A stretch of DNA of 64,000 nt from Azonexus hydrophilus (GTDB lineage: Bacteria; Pseudomonadota; Gammaproteobacteria; Burkholderiales; Rhodocyclaceae), in contig NZ_MTHD01000003.1 of NCBI RefSeq assembly GCF_001956855.1, forward strand, positions 186,001 through 250,000. Direction: 5' to 3'. Under the pieces are notes generated by a model. It saw only the letters and a program-made list of their open reading frames with translations. It did not search any database and was not told the origin of the DNA. This document shows positions 1 to 8,463 of the stretch, piece by piece. The first letter of the stretch is position 1; each line of letters opens with the position of its first letter. The position numbers and the translations under genes were made by a program.

Positions 1-52
1 CATGGGGCGCGATGACACTTCGTCGCTGCTGCGTGTTCTGGAGGCCCGGTGA
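1..52 (+). CDS. C-terminal end of an upstream gene (partial)
   Basis: An open frame enters from the left edge and ends at TGA (50-52); the visible tail reads GRDDTSSLLRVLEAR. Its stop overlaps the GTG start of ycgR, so the two genes are probably co-transcribed and translationally coupled. In related bacteria a YcgR/FlgZ gene often follows flgM-flgN, so a flagellar export chaperone is possible. Sixteen residues are too few to identify the family, and that idea rests on synteny alone. Confidence 0.5.
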   Translation, partial: MGRDDTSSLLRVLEAR

Positions 53-786
53 GCCAGATCGCCCAGCTTTCGGAAGCGGAGATCGAGGAGCGTTTCCATA
101 TCGCCGGAACCCGTGCCATCGCCTTCACGCTGGCCGGCCTGGCGCGCGAGGGCGACCAGTTTTCCGTGCATTTCGCTGACACGCTGTTCCTGACCACGCT
201 GCTTGCCGCGAATCCGGAATCCGGGACGCTGATTTTTGACTGCAGCGGTGCCGAAGCGCTGAACCGGCGCCTGCTGATGATCGGTCAGTGCAGTTTCGCC
301 GGCCGGCCGGAAGGGGTGCATGTGCAGTTTTCCTGCACCCGGGTACGCGAAACGAAGTTTGCCGGCCGGCCGGCTTTCGTCGCCGATCTGCCGAAGTACA
401 TCGTCCGCCTGCAGCGGCGCGAGAGTTTCCGGATCGAAACGCCGCGCGGGCGTCCGCTGGAATTTGCCGGCCGTCAGGCCGACGGCAGCCTGTTGCAGAT
501 GCCGGTGCATGACATCTCGGTCGATGGCATCGGCCTGACCGCGACACAGCTGCCGGACGGGCTGGCCCGGGGCGAGCGCCTGCATCTCTGTCATTTTCAT
601 CTGGCCGACGAGGCGCACGAACTTTCCTGCAGCGCCGACGCATGTCACGTCACCGAACTGACCGGGCGCAGCGGCCAGCGTCTGTGGCGTATCGGCCTGC
701 GCTTCGACGACCTGCCGCCGGCCGGGCAGAACTATGTCCAGCGCTACATCATCCGCGTCGAACGCGAGCGTAATGGCCTGATCTGA
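49..786 (+). CDS. ycgR: Flagellar brake protein YcgR (PilZ domain, c-di-GMP receptor)
   Basis: The 245-residue protein has the YcgR layout: an N-terminal YcgR-type domain (about 1-115) and a C-terminal PilZ domain (about 120-240). The PilZ c-di-GMP signature is intact, with RRESFR near residue 125 and DISVDGIGL near 155. In this family, c-di-GMP-bound YcgR interacts with the flagellar motor and slows swimming. The length matches E. coli YcgR (244). The start is GTG, preceded by GGAGG at 40-44 and overlapping the previous stop. It converges with zur, with one base between the stops. Confidence 0.88.
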   Translation: MSQIAQLSEAEIEERFHIAGTRAIAFTLAGLAREGDQFSVHFADTLFLTTLLAANPESGTLIFDCSGAEALNRRLLMIGQCSFAGRPEGVHVQFSCTRVRETKFAGRPAFVADLPKYIVRLQRRESFRIETPRGRPLEFAGRQADGSLLQMPVHDISVDGIGLTATQLPDGLARGERLHLCHFHLADEAHELSCSADACHVTELTGRSGQRLWRIGLRFDDLPPAGQNYVQRYIIRVERERNGLI

Positions 787-787
787 A

Positions 788-1240
788 TCAGGCCGCCGCG
801 CACTGCGGGCAAATGGCGCTGATCTCGACTTCCGGGCTGTCCAGGCGGTGGCCGGTGGCGGCGAGGCTGGCGTAGAGGCTGCTGACCACGGCGGCATCTT
901 CCAGTTCGGTGACGCCGTTGCATTTCGGGCAGACGAGGAAGAGGCTGGGCGCCGAATGCTTGCCGTGGCGACAGGCGACGAACAGGTTCATGCGGCCGAT
1001 CCGGTGCGCCAGACCTTGCTCGATCAGGAAGTCGAGGGCGCGATAGACCGTTGGTGGTGAAGCGTTGCCGCGCGTATGGCGGATCTGCTCGAGCAGGTCG
1101 TAGGCCTTGATGCCCTTCGGTGCGCGATGGAGCAGTGCGAGCACTTCGCGCCGGATCGCCGTCAGGCTGGCACCGCGTTGCCGGCAACTGGCTTCGGCGC
1201 GGTCCAGCACCGCAGTTTCATCGCAAGAGTCGGGAATCAT
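788..1240 (-). CDS. zur: Fur-family zinc uptake regulator Zur
   Basis: A 150-residue Fur-family repressor. It has an N-terminal winged helix (SPPTVYRALDFLIEQGLAHR is the recognition region) and C-terminal metal sites, including CRHGKHS and the paired-cysteine motifs CPKC and CPQC of a structural zinc site. The call of Zur rather than Fur rests on context: it diverges from a block of zinc-starvation genes, with a candidate Zur operator between. ATG at 1240 is used; the in-frame TTG one codon upstream is less likely. No strong Shine-Dalgarno is visible. The operator lies 28-39 bp upstream of the start, so autoregulation is likely. Confidence 0.85.
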   Translation of the reverse strand: MIPDSCDETAVLDRAEASCRQRGASLTAIRREVLALLHRAPKGIKAYDLLEQIRHTRGNASPPTVYRALDFLIEQGLAHRIGRMNLFVACRHGKHSAPSLFLVCPKCNGVTELEDAAVVSSLYASLAATGHRLDSPEVEISAICPQCAAA

Positions 1241-1267
1241 CAATGTCGACTTGGTGGAGGAAATGCG

Positions 1268-1279
1268 ATGTTATAACAT
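1268..1279. promoter_or_regulatory. Candidate Zur operator (12-bp palindrome ATGTTATAACAT)
   Basis: A perfect inverted repeat in the only divergent gap of the zinc locus. It contains the TGTTATA/TATAACA half-sites of proteobacterial Zur boxes, here with fully overlapping arms rather than the usual one- or two-base spacer. It lies 28-39 bp before zur and about 115 bp before dksA, so it could control both directions. Function is inferred from sequence and position. Confidence 0.6.
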
Positions 1280-1392
1280 GGCCGCCTTGTGATCGATACC
1301 GCCACGCTTTGGCGCGCACCGCCATGCCGGTGATTGCCCCGTGCCGGCTTCCTTCATGCCGCATTTGACCCATGACGAACAAGGAACGATCG

Positions 1393-1824
1393 ATGACCCG
1401 ATCCACCAAATCCGCCGCCTTGCTCAGCGAAGCTGAAATCCTGGCAGCGTCGCCCGATGAATACATGTCGCCGGCCCAGCTGGCGTTTTTCCGTCAGCGT
1501 CTGCTCGACGAGGAAAAGGCCCTGCGCGGCGCTGCTGAGGAAACCACGCACCATCTGCAGGACAACGCTGCCGAACCCGATCCCAACGACCGCGCCAGCG
1601 CCGAGGAAGAGCACACGCTGGAACTGCGCGTGCGCGACCGCGAGCGCAAGCTGCTGAAGAAGATCGGTCAGTCGCTGCAGCGCATCGAGGATGGCAGCTA
1701 TGGCTGGTGCGAGGACACCGGCGAACCGATCGGCATTCCGCGCCTGCTGGCCAGGCCGACCGCCAGTCTGTGCCTGGAAGCCCAGGAGCGTCACGAGCAG
1801 AAGCGTCGCCAGTTCGGCGGCTGA
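1393..1824 (+). CDS. dksA2: DksA2-type RNA polymerase-binding regulator lacking the four-Cys zinc finger
   Basis: A 143-residue DksA homologue. The coiled-coil tip motif DPNDRA and the following ELRVRDRERKL match E. coli DksA, so RNA polymerase secondary-channel binding and ppGpp synergy are expected. Of the four zinc-finger cysteines only C106 and C127 remain; the partners are T109 and A130. That pattern is typical of zinc-independent DksA2 proteins, which replace DksA when zinc is scarce. ATG 1393 is chosen over ATG 1372 because AAGGA lies just upstream. It is the first gene after the Zur box and is followed 4 bp later by the CobW GTPase. Confidence 0.85.
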   Translation: MTRSTKSAALLSEAEILAASPDEYMSPAQLAFFRQRLLDEEKALRGAAEETTHHLQDNAAEPDPNDRASAEEEHTLELRVRDRERKLLKKIGQSLQRIEDGSYGWCEDTGEPIGIPRLLARPTASLCLEAQERHEQKRRQFGG

Positions 1825-1828
1825 GTTG

Positions 1829-2908
1829 ATGAGCGCAGTTCCCGACTTGCCCGACGACGACCGGCGGATTCCGGTCATCATCCTCACCGGCTTTCTCGGC
1901 GCGGGCAAGACGACGCTGCTCAATCATCTGCTGCGGCAAACGGAGATGGCCGAAACGGCCGTGCTCATCAACGAATTCGGCTCGGTTGCGGTCGACCATC
2001 ACCTGGTCGAGAAAATCGACGACGACGTGATCCTGCTCGACTCCGGCTGCATCTGCTGCACCGTCCGCGGCGACCTGACGCGCAGCCTGACCGACCTGTT
2101 CATGCGCTGCCTGCGCCGCGAGATCAAGCCGATCCGCCGCGTTGTCATCGAAACCACCGGGCTGGCCGATCCATCGCCGGTGATCTATACGCTGATGGAA
2201 GACTTCTTCCTCGCTGAACGTTACCGCATCGACGGCGTCGTCACTGCCGTTGACGCGACGCACGGCGAAGGCCAGCTGGCGGTGCATGGCGAGGCGATCA
2301 AGCAGGTGGCGATGGCCGACCGTCTGTTGCTGACCAAGACCGACCTGGCATCGGCGGAGCAACTGGCCTCGCTGTCGGCACGGCTGACGGCGATGAACCC
2401 GTCGGCGCCGCAGATCCGCATCGAGCGCGGTGAAATGCCGGCGACGGCGATCCTCGGTTGCGGCCTCTACGATCCGGCCGGCAAGTCGCCGGATGTCGCC
2501 GGCTGGCTGGCCGAGGAAAAGGTCCGCGACGAACGGCGCAAGGCACACGGCCATCACCATCATCATGATGTCGACCGGCACGATGCCCACGTTTACAGCT
2601 TCGCGTTGACCTTCACCGAACCGCTGCAGTGGCCGAGCTTTGCCGACGCCGTCGGCGTCCTGCTGGAAAGCATGGGCGAGCGCATCCTGCGCATCAAGGG
2701 CCTGCTCAACGTCGTCGGCGACCACAAGCCGCGCGTCGTCCAGTGCGTCCAGCACGTCCTCTATCCCTACACCCGGCTCGACGACTGGCCGGCGCAAGCG
2801 CCGTACAACGACCAGCGCAGCCGGCTGGTTTTCATTGTTCGCGATATCGACCAGTCGCTGGTCGAGCAGGCCTTCGCGATGTTCTGTGGCGCGCGTGACC
2901 AATGCTGA
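1829..2908 (+). CDS. CobW/COG0523 G3E GTPase, probable zinc chaperone (ZigA-like)
   Basis: A 359-residue GTPase. Visible are the Walker A loop GFLGAGKTTLLN (about residues 20-30), the metal-binding CICC within SGCICCTVRGDL (about 71-80), ETTGLADP as the G3E switch motif, TKTD as the guanine-specificity motif, and a CobW C-terminal domain. A histidine-rich loop (GHHHHHDVDRHDAH, about 241-254) fits metal transfer. Family members insert or deliver metals, and Zur-regulated ones support zinc enzymes during starvation. ATG 1829 begins just after the dksA stop. Its end overlaps the next gene. Confidence 0.88.
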   Translation: MSAVPDLPDDDRRIPVIILTGFLGAGKTTLLNHLLRQTEMAETAVLINEFGSVAVDHHLVEKIDDDVILLDSGCICCTVRGDLTRSLTDLFMRCLRREIKPIRRVVIETTGLADPSPVIYTLMEDFFLAERYRIDGVVTAVDATHGEGQLAVHGEAIKQVAMADRLLLTKTDLASAEQLASLSARLTAMNPSAPQIRIERGEMPATAILGCGLYDPAGKSPDVAGWLAEEKVRDERRKAHGHHHHHDVDRHDAHVYSFALTFTEPLQWPSFADAVGVLLESMGERILRIKGLLNVVGDHKPRVVQCVQHVLYPYTRLDDWPAQAPYNDQRSRLVFIVRDIDQSLVEQAFAMFCGARDQC

Positions 2909-3483
2909 TCCGTAAACTGTTCAAATTCGAGAATGCCCACATCGTCCGCGGCTGCAGCACGCGCCGCTGCTCGCATTCGATCCATGGCCATTCGTACAAG
3001 GTCGAGCTGATCCTCGAGGCGCACGCCTTCGACAACGGCCAGATGCTCTACGATTTCGGCCTGCTCAAGGGCGGCCCGCGCGACCTGATCGATGCCTTCG
3101 ATCACGCCGTCGCCATCTGGGACGGCGACGACGCCGACTACGTCGCCGCCTGCAAGCGCTTTTCCGAACGCTGGATCAGCCTGCCGGTGTCGCCCAGCGC
3201 CGAGCAGTTCTCGCGCCTGTTCTTCCGCCTGGTCGATACCCTGCTGGGCCTGACCGACACCGTCAACGGCGAGCAGGACGTGCGCCTGCACTCGGTCATC
3301 GTGCACGAGACCGAGACCGGCTACGCCCAGTGCTTCCGCGAGGACGCCGACAACCCGCGCATGGGGCTGATTGCGCTCGATCGCATCGTCTTTTCCGACG
3401 CCATCACGCAAGCCTGGCGCGACCCGCAACTGTTCGAGAAGCTCAAGCGCGGCGAGCGCCTGAGCAATCCCGCCAGCGTCTGA
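2902..3483 (+). CDS. 6-pyruvoyl-tetrahydropterin synthase / QueD-family protein
   Basis: A 193-residue member of the PTPS/QueD family. The metal-ligand signature HGHSYKVE lies near residues 28-35, with an upstream Cys-rich stretch (CSTRRCSHS) that holds the catalytic cysteine region. It is longer than canonical QueD (about 120 residues), with an insertion after residue 75. Family enzymes convert dihydroneopterin triphosphate for queuosine or pterin synthesis and use zinc. A second copy in a Zur locus suggests a low-zinc paralogue (QueD2-like). The start overlaps the CobW stop by 7 bp. The exact substrate cannot be read from sequence. Confidence 0.75.
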   Translation: MLIRKLFKFENAHIVRGCSTRRCSHSIHGHSYKVELILEAHAFDNGQMLYDFGLLKGGPRDLIDAFDHAVAIWDGDDADYVAACKRFSERWISLPVSPSAEQFSRLFFRLVDTLLGLTDTVNGEQDVRLHSVIVHETETGYAQCFREDADNPRMGLIALDRIVFSDAITQAWRDPQLFEKLKRGERLSNPASV

Positions 3484-3546
3484 GCACTGCGGCCGCCCGC
3501 TGGCCCCGATGCGTCGCGTGTTCAATTGTCATAAATGGAGATCGCC

Positions 3547-4053
3547 ATGAAAAAACTGCCCGTTTTGCTGCTTGCCCTGTTGCCGGCTGTAGTTCCGGCT
3601 CACGCCCAGCACGCCCACAGCCACGGCGCCGGTCAGCTCGGCATTGTGGTTGAAGGCGCGCAATTGACCCTGCTGCTGGAACTGCCGCAGCAGGACGTGG
3701 TCGGTTTCGAGCGGGCGCCGAAGAGCGCGCGCGAACAGGTCACGGTGCAGGCGGCGCTGGAAAAGCTGAAGGCGCCGGCGAAGCTGTTTGCGCCGACCGC
3801 GGCCGCCCAGTGTGAACTGAGCGAGCACAAGATCGACGCACCGCTGCTCGAAGGCACCAAGGGCGATCATGGGCACGGCGATGTCGAGGCGCGCTATGTT
3901 TACCGCTGCACCAGGCCGGAAGCCCTGAATGACCTGAAGTCGATGGTCTCGGCCGAGTTCCCGCGCGTGCGTTCGCTCAGCGTCAGTTTCGCCGGGCCGA
4001 AGGGACAGAAGGCCGGCAAGGTCGATGCGAAGAATCCGACCTTTGCCTGGTAA
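3547..4053 (+). CDS. zrgA: ZrgA-like periplasmic zinc-uptake protein (DUF2796)
   Basis: A 168-residue secreted protein with a signal peptide (KKLPVLLLALLPAVVPAHA) followed at once by a His-rich mature N-terminus (QHAHSHGAGQ) and a second HGHGD cluster around 110. This matches the DUF2796 family, whose Vibrio member ZrgA belongs to the zinc transporter ZrgABCDE. ATG 3547 is preferred over ATG 3535 because GGAG at 3537-3540 is well placed for it. The 63-bp gap before it contains no obvious second Zur box. It is followed by ABC transporter genes. Confidence 0.78.
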   Translation: MKKLPVLLLALLPAVVPAHAQHAHSHGAGQLGIVVEGAQLTLLLELPQQDVVGFERAPKSAREQVTVQAALEKLKAPAKLFAPTAAAQCELSEHKIDAPLLEGTKGDHGHGDVEARYVYRCTRPEALNDLKSMVSAEFPRVRSLSVSFAGPKGQKAGKVDAKNPTFAW

Positions 4054-4056
4054 GCG

Positions 4057-4737
4057 ATGAACGCAGCGGCCATCCGCATCGATGATCTGGCGTTTCGCTG
4101 GCGGCCCGACGGCCCGCTGTGCCTGACGCTCGATCATCTTGCGGTCGACGCCGGCAAAAGCCTGTTTTTGCACGGCCCGAGCGGCGCCGGCAAAAGTACC
4201 TTGCTGAACCTGATCGGCGGCGTGCTGTTGCCCGAACGTGGCCGCATCGAAGTCTTCGGTCAGCCGCTGGGTCAGTTGTCGGGCGCCGGGCGCGATGCTT
4301 TTCGCGCCGATCATCTCGGCTTCGTCTTTCAGCAGTTCAATCTGTTGCCCTGGCTGTCGGTGCTCGACAACGTCCTGCTGCCGTGCCGTTTTTCCCGGCG
4401 CCGTGCCGACCGGGCCGGTGATCCGGCGGTTGCGGCGAAGCGTCTGCTGGCCGCGCTCGACCTCGACGCGACGCTTGCCGGCGTGCCTGCCGCCGAACTG
4501 TCGGTTGGTCAGCAGCAGCGCGTGGCGGCGGCGCGGGCGCTGATCGGCCGGCCGGAAATCCTGATTGCCGACGAGCCGACTTCGGCGCTCGACACGGCCC
4601 GTCAGGACGCCTTCATCGACCTGCTGCTGGCCGAGGCGAAAGCCGCCGGCAGCACGGTTGTTTTCGTCAGTCACGATGAGCGGCTGGCGGTGCATTTTGA
4701 CCAGAAATTCGCGTTGACCGCAGGAGTCCAGCCATGA
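4057..4737 (+). CDS. ABC transporter ATPase (LolD/MacB-like), zinc-uptake cluster
   Basis: A 226-residue ATPase with Walker A GPSGAGKST, Q-loop FVFQQFNLLP, signature LSVGQQQR (a variant of LSGGQ) and Walker B ILIADEPT. It pairs with the FtsX-type permease that overlaps its stop by ATGA. The set ZrgA, ATPase, FtsX-type permease, DUF3299 protein matches Vibrio zrgABCDE and a similar Zur-regulated Pseudomonas cluster. A role in zinc acquisition or envelope assembly under low zinc is inferred; the LolD-like type is atypical for import. Confidence 0.82.
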   Translation: MNAAAIRIDDLAFRWRPDGPLCLTLDHLAVDAGKSLFLHGPSGAGKSTLLNLIGGVLLPERGRIEVFGQPLGQLSGAGRDAFRADHLGFVFQQFNLLPWLSVLDNVLLPCRFSRRRADRAGDPAVAAKRLLAALDLDATLAGVPAAELSVGQQQRVAAARALIGRPEILIADEPTSALDTARQDAFIDLLLAEAKAAGSTVVFVSHDERLAVHFDQKFALTAGVQP

Positions 4738-5993
4738 GCGCGCTGCTGCGCCTGGCCCTGGCCAGCGCCTGGAACCGGCGTCTCAGCCTCGGCCTGACGC
4801 TGCTGGCGGTGATGCTGGCGGCAACGCTGCTGCTGTCGGTCGAGCGCGTGCGTCAGGCGGCACGCGACGGTTTCGCGCAATCGGTGTCGGGCAGCGACCT
4901 GATCGTCGGTGCGCGGACCAGCCCGGTGCAACTGGTGCTGTATTCGGTTTTCCGCCTCGGCGAAGCGACCAACAACCTCGGCTGGGACAGTTATCAGAAA
5001 ATCGCCGCCGACCCGGCGATCGCCTGGAGCGTGCCGCTGTCGCTCGGCGATTCGCATCGGGGTTATCCGGTACTCGGGACGACGCCCGGGTATTTCGTTC
5101 ATTTCCACTACGGCGACCGCCAGCCGCTGCGCTTTGCCGCCGGCACCGCCTTCGCCGGCATTTTCGACGCCGTGCTCGGCGCCGAGGTCGCGCAGCGTCT
5201 CGGCTACCGCGTCGGCGACAAGATCACGCTGAGCCATGGCGACGGCGGCCTGCCCGGCATGGAACACGAAGACAAGCCGTTCACCGTCACCGGCGTTCTG
5301 GCGCCGACCGGCACGCCGGTCGACCGCACCGTGCATGTCGGCCTCGCCGCCATCGAGGCGATTCACCTGGACTGGATCGGCGGCGCGCCGGTGCCCGGGT
5401 TTGCCATCGGCGCCGAGGTCGTGCAGAAATTCGACCTGACGCCGAAAACGATCACCGCCTTCATGGTCGGCCTGCACCAGCGTGGCGAAGTCTTCCGCAT
5501 TCAGCGCCGGATCAACCAGTTTGCCGACGAGCCGCTGCTGGCGGTGCTCCCCGGCGTTGCGCTGGACCAGTTGTGGCAGACCGTCGGCGTCGTCGAGCAG
5601 GCCTTGCAGACGGTCTCCTGGCTGGTGCTGGCGGTCGGCCTGGCCGGGCTGATGGCGACGATGCTCGCCGGCCTCAACGAGCGCCGGCGCGAGATGGCCA
5701 TCCTGCGCTCGCTCGGCGCCGGGCCGCGCCACATCCTGTTTCTGCTGATGCTGGAGAGCGGCGTCATCAGCCTGCTCGGCTGCCTGCTCGGGCTGGCGAC
5801 GGTGACGTTGTTTGCTGCCTTCGGCGGTGGTCTGCTCGCCGACTTCGGGCTGGCTGCGCTGCCGCTTGCGGTCGACGCCGCAGAAATGAAACTTCTCGGC
5901 GGCGTGCTGGTCTGCGGGCTGCTGGTCAGCCTGCTGCCGGCCTGGCGCGCCTATCGCCTGTCGCTGGCCGACGGGCTGATTCCCCGTTCATGA
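4734..5993 (+). CDS. FtsX/MacB-type ABC permease, zinc-uptake cluster
   Basis: A 419-residue permease. One N-terminal membrane helix (about 20-40) is followed by a large periplasmic domain (about 45-280) and three C-terminal helices, the FtsX/LolE topology. The cytoplasmic coupling stretch ERRREMAILRSLGAGPRHI precedes the second helix. It starts inside the stop of the ATPase gene (ATGA), so the two are translationally coupled. MacB-type transporters usually drive envelope work rather than classical import, so how it helps zinc uptake is not evident. Confidence 0.82.
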   Translation: MSALLRLALASAWNRRLSLGLTLLAVMLAATLLLSVERVRQAARDGFAQSVSGSDLIVGARTSPVQLVLYSVFRLGEATNNLGWDSYQKIAADPAIAWSVPLSLGDSHRGYPVLGTTPGYFVHFHYGDRQPLRFAAGTAFAGIFDAVLGAEVAQRLGYRVGDKITLSHGDGGLPGMEHEDKPFTVTGVLAPTGTPVDRTVHVGLAAIEAIHLDWIGGAPVPGFAIGAEVVQKFDLTPKTITAFMVGLHQRGEVFRIQRRINQFADEPLLAVLPGVALDQLWQTVGVVEQALQTVSWLVLAVGLAGLMATMLAGLNERRREMAILRSLGAGPRHILFLLMLESGVISLLGCLLGLATVTLFAAFGGGLLADFGLAALPLAVDAAEMKLLGGVLVCGLLVSLLPAWRAYRLSLADGLIPRS

Positions 5994-6003
5994 AGGAAGA
6001 AAC

Positions 6004-6537
6004 ATGTTGAGACGATGCCTGCTGTTGCTCGCGCTGCTCGTGCCGCTGGTCGTGACCGCCGCCAAGGGCTACAGGGAAATCCAGTGGGACGACCTGATGC
6101 CCAAGGGCTGGGACCCGATGGCCGCGTTCAAGGGCGTCGACCTCAACCGTCTCCAGGACAGTGACCCGAAGGCCGCCGAATTGCTCGCCAAGGTCCGCAT
6201 CGAGTGGGACAAGGCGCCGGTCGAACCAGCGATCAACGGGCAGCGGGTGAAGATTCCCGGCTTTGTCGTGCCGCTTGAACGCAAGGGCGACGAGGTCATC
6301 GAGTTCCTGCTGGTGCCGTATTTCGGCGCCTGCGTGCATGTGCCGCCGCCGCCGTCGAACCAGGTCATCCATGTCGTCCCGAGTAAACCGGTAAAGGGCA
6401 TGCGCACCATGGAAACCTTCTGGATCAGCGGTACGCTGACGCTGCAGGGCGGCGACAGCGGCATGGGCGTTTACGCCTACCGGATGAACGCCGAGCGCGT
6501 CGAACCCTACGAAGTGAAACAAGGAAAGAAACGATGA
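6004..6537 (+). CDS. DUF3299 secreted protein of the zinc cluster
   Basis: A 177-residue protein with an N-terminal signal peptide (RRCLLLLALLVPLVVTAAKG) and a DUF3299-type core. Visible landmarks are the DLMPKGWDP segment near the mature start and FLLVPYFGACVHVPPPPSNQ about 100-119, which resembles the conserved Cys/His patch of the family. It fills the position of the DUF3299 gene in zrgABCDE-like loci. No enzymatic function is known to me; binding or shuttling of metal in the periplasm is a guess. It overlaps the ZIP gene start by ATGA. Confidence 0.72.
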   Translation: MLRRCLLLLALLVPLVVTAAKGYREIQWDDLMPKGWDPMAAFKGVDLNRLQDSDPKAAELLAKVRIEWDKAPVEPAINGQRVKIPGFVVPLERKGDEVIEFLLVPYFGACVHVPPPPSNQVIHVVPSKPVKGMRTMETFWISGTLTLQGGDSGMGVYAYRMNAERVEPYEVKQGKKR

Positions 6538-7379
6538 GTACCTTGAGCATGATCCTGCTGGCCTGTTTGGCTGGCGGATTGATCAGCATGGCCGCAGCGG
6601 CGGCGGTGGTTTTCCGGTTTTCCCGGCAGTCGACCGCAATATTGGTCGCCTTTGCCGCCGGGGTGATGCTGTCGTCGGCTTTCCTGCACATCCTGCCGGA
6701 AGCCTTCAACTCGCTGCCGCCGGTCGACATCCACGCCGGTCACGACCATGGACCGGACGACCAGGCGGCGATTGCCGCCGAGGAAGATGCGCATGCCGGC
6801 CACAACCACGGCGGCCCGGCGGCGACGCTGTTTGCCGTGATGCTGACTACCTTGTTCGTCTTCTTCGCTCTCGAGCGCCTGGCGCTGTGGCGCCACTCGC
6901 ATGGCGATTGCAGCGCCCACGACGGGCATCACGCGACGGTGACGGCGCCGCCGTTGATCCTGATCGGCGACGCCTTCCACAATTTCGTCGACGGCGTGCT
7001 GATTGCCGCTGCCTTCATCGCCGATCCGATGCTTGGCATGACGACGACGGTGGCGATCATCGCCCACGAAGTGCCGCAGGAAATGGGCGATTTCGTGCTG
7101 CTGCGCAACGCCGGCTGGAGCAACAGCAAGGCTTTCATCGCCAACGCCGGCTCCAGCCTGAGTTCGCTGCTCGGCGGCGCGCTCGGCTTCTTCGCGCTGT
7201 CCACGGCCGATTTCGTGCTCCCCTACGTGCTGGTGATCGCGGCATCCAGCTTCATCTACGTCGCCCTGGCCGATATCTTTCCGTTGCTGCACAAGCAGGG
7301 CGACAGCTTCGTCCGGCAGAGCCTGCTGATCGCCGCAGGCGTCGCCGTGGTGCCGGTGGTGGGGTGGTTCACGCACTGA
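6534..7379 (+). CDS. ZIP-family zinc transporter
   Basis: A 281-residue membrane protein with about eight predicted helices. Helix IV carries DAFHNFVDG and helix V AHEVPQEMGDF, the paired metal-site motifs of ZIP transporters. A long cytoplasmic loop between helices III and IV contains His-rich stretches (HAGHDHGPDD, HAGHNHGG, HSHGDCSAHDGHH). ZIP proteins move zinc into the cytoplasm. It is the last gene of the zinc run and overlaps by 11 bp with the convergent propeller gene. A GTCGACCGCA word lies at 6629. Confidence 0.87.
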   Translation: MSTLSMILLACLAGGLISMAAAAAVVFRFSRQSTAILVAFAAGVMLSSAFLHILPEAFNSLPPVDIHAGHDHGPDDQAAIAAEEDAHAGHNHGGPAATLFAVMLTTLFVFFALERLALWRHSHGDCSAHDGHHATVTAPPLILIGDAFHNFVDGVLIAAAFIADPMLGMTTTVAIIAHEVPQEMGDFVLLRNAGWSNSKAFIANAGSSLSSLLGGALGFFALSTADFVLPYVLVIAASSFIYVALADIFPLLHKQGDSFVRQSLLIAAGVAVVPVVGWFTH

Positions 7380-8463
7380 GCGGCGGCATTTCCAGCAACA
7401 GCAGATCGCCTGAGTTGCCGGCACAGATCAGCCGGCGATCGCCAAGCAGCGTGACGAAGGGCCGGACCGGTTCCGGCAGTTTCAAGTCGGCCAGCGCGCG
7501 ACCGTCGTCGCGCGCCAGCACGTGCAGCACATTGTTCAGGTCGAGGGCGTGGACTTCCTTGTCGTTGCTGACCAGCTCGGCCATCAGGGCGCCCCAGTTG
7601 TGGACGCCGCCGCGATAGTCGTTGGTGCGATGCCGCCAGCGGATTTTTCCGGAAGCCGTATCAATGGCGTAAACCCAGCCGGTCGGTGACCAGAGGCAGG
7701 CGAGGCCGTTGGCCACATGCTGCGAATTGATGAAGTTGCCGGCACTGAATTCCCAGCGCTGCTGCCCGTTGCCGGTGTCGAGGCCATACAGCTTTTCTTT
7801 GTAGCTGCCGGCGACCAGTGTTGTGCCGTCAACGTGCAACTGGCGCAGGTATTGCCATTCCTGCATGCGATCCACGTGCCAGCGCAGCTGGCCGTCGGCG
7901 AGCGAAAGTGCGTACAGGCGTCCGTCACCGGGGCCGACGAAAAGCGTGTCGCCCGCGACGACCGGGGCATAGCTGATACGGGTATCGGCGATGGCGGCGA
8001 AATACCACAGAATCCTGCCGCTTTCGAGGTCGACCGCAAGCAGCTTGTGGCCGTCGCCAAAACAGGCCAGCCGTCCGGCAAGGCAAGGCGTACCGATCTG
8101 ATCGACTGCCCGGTAGCGCCACAGCGCCTGCTGTTCGCCGGGGCGCCAGGCGGCAATTTCAGTCCGCCCGCCGCAGAGAACGATGCCGTCGTGCCCGCGT
8201 GGCCGGAATCTGGCGCCACCGGCAATACTATGGGCCACTTGCCAGGGCAGGGTCGATGCTGCCGGATCGAGCAGGCCGAGCGTCCGTTCGCCGGCAAACA
8301 GCAGCTTGCCTTCACTCAGGCTGACCGGCACCAGATTCCGGTCGCCACTGGCCCAGCGGGCCAGCGTGGTGAGTTGCCCGGGGGCCTTGCCAGCGGCCAG
8401 CGCCCGCGGCGCCAGTCCAAGCGCCAGCGCGCCGGCTAGCAGTTGGCGGCGGGCCGGGTTCAA
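7369..8463 (-). CDS. Exported PQQ-type beta-propeller protein
   Basis: A 364-residue protein with a Tat-like N-terminus ([20 protein letters not shown]) and repeated PQQ-like blades such as [39 protein letters not shown] and [13 protein letters not shown]. No dehydrogenase active-site residues or disulfide pair of quinoprotein enzymes are apparent, so it may be a scaffold or redox-partner propeller. The likely start is TTG at 8463, whose bases overlap the TGA of the cytochrome gene, indicating coupling. It ends the minus-strand operon that starts at 12096. Substrate unknown. Confidence 0.75.
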   Translation of the reverse strand: MNPARRQLLAGALALGLAPRALAAGKAPGQLTTLARWASGDRNLVPVSLSEGKLLFAGERTLGLLDPAASTLPWQVAHSIAGGARFRPRGHDGIVLCGGRTEIAAWRPGEQQALWRYRAVDQIGTPCLAGRLACFGDGHKLLAVDLESGRILWYFAAIADTRISYAPVVAGDTLFVGPGDGRLYALSLADGQLRWHVDRMQEWQYLRQLHVDGTTLVAGSYKEKLYGLDTGNGQQRWEFSAGNFINSQHVANGLACLWSPTGWVYAIDTASGKIRWRHRTNDYRGGVHNWGALMAELVSNDKEVHALDLNNVLHVLARDDGRALADLKLPEPVRPFVTLLGDRRLICAGNSGDLLLLEMPPLSA

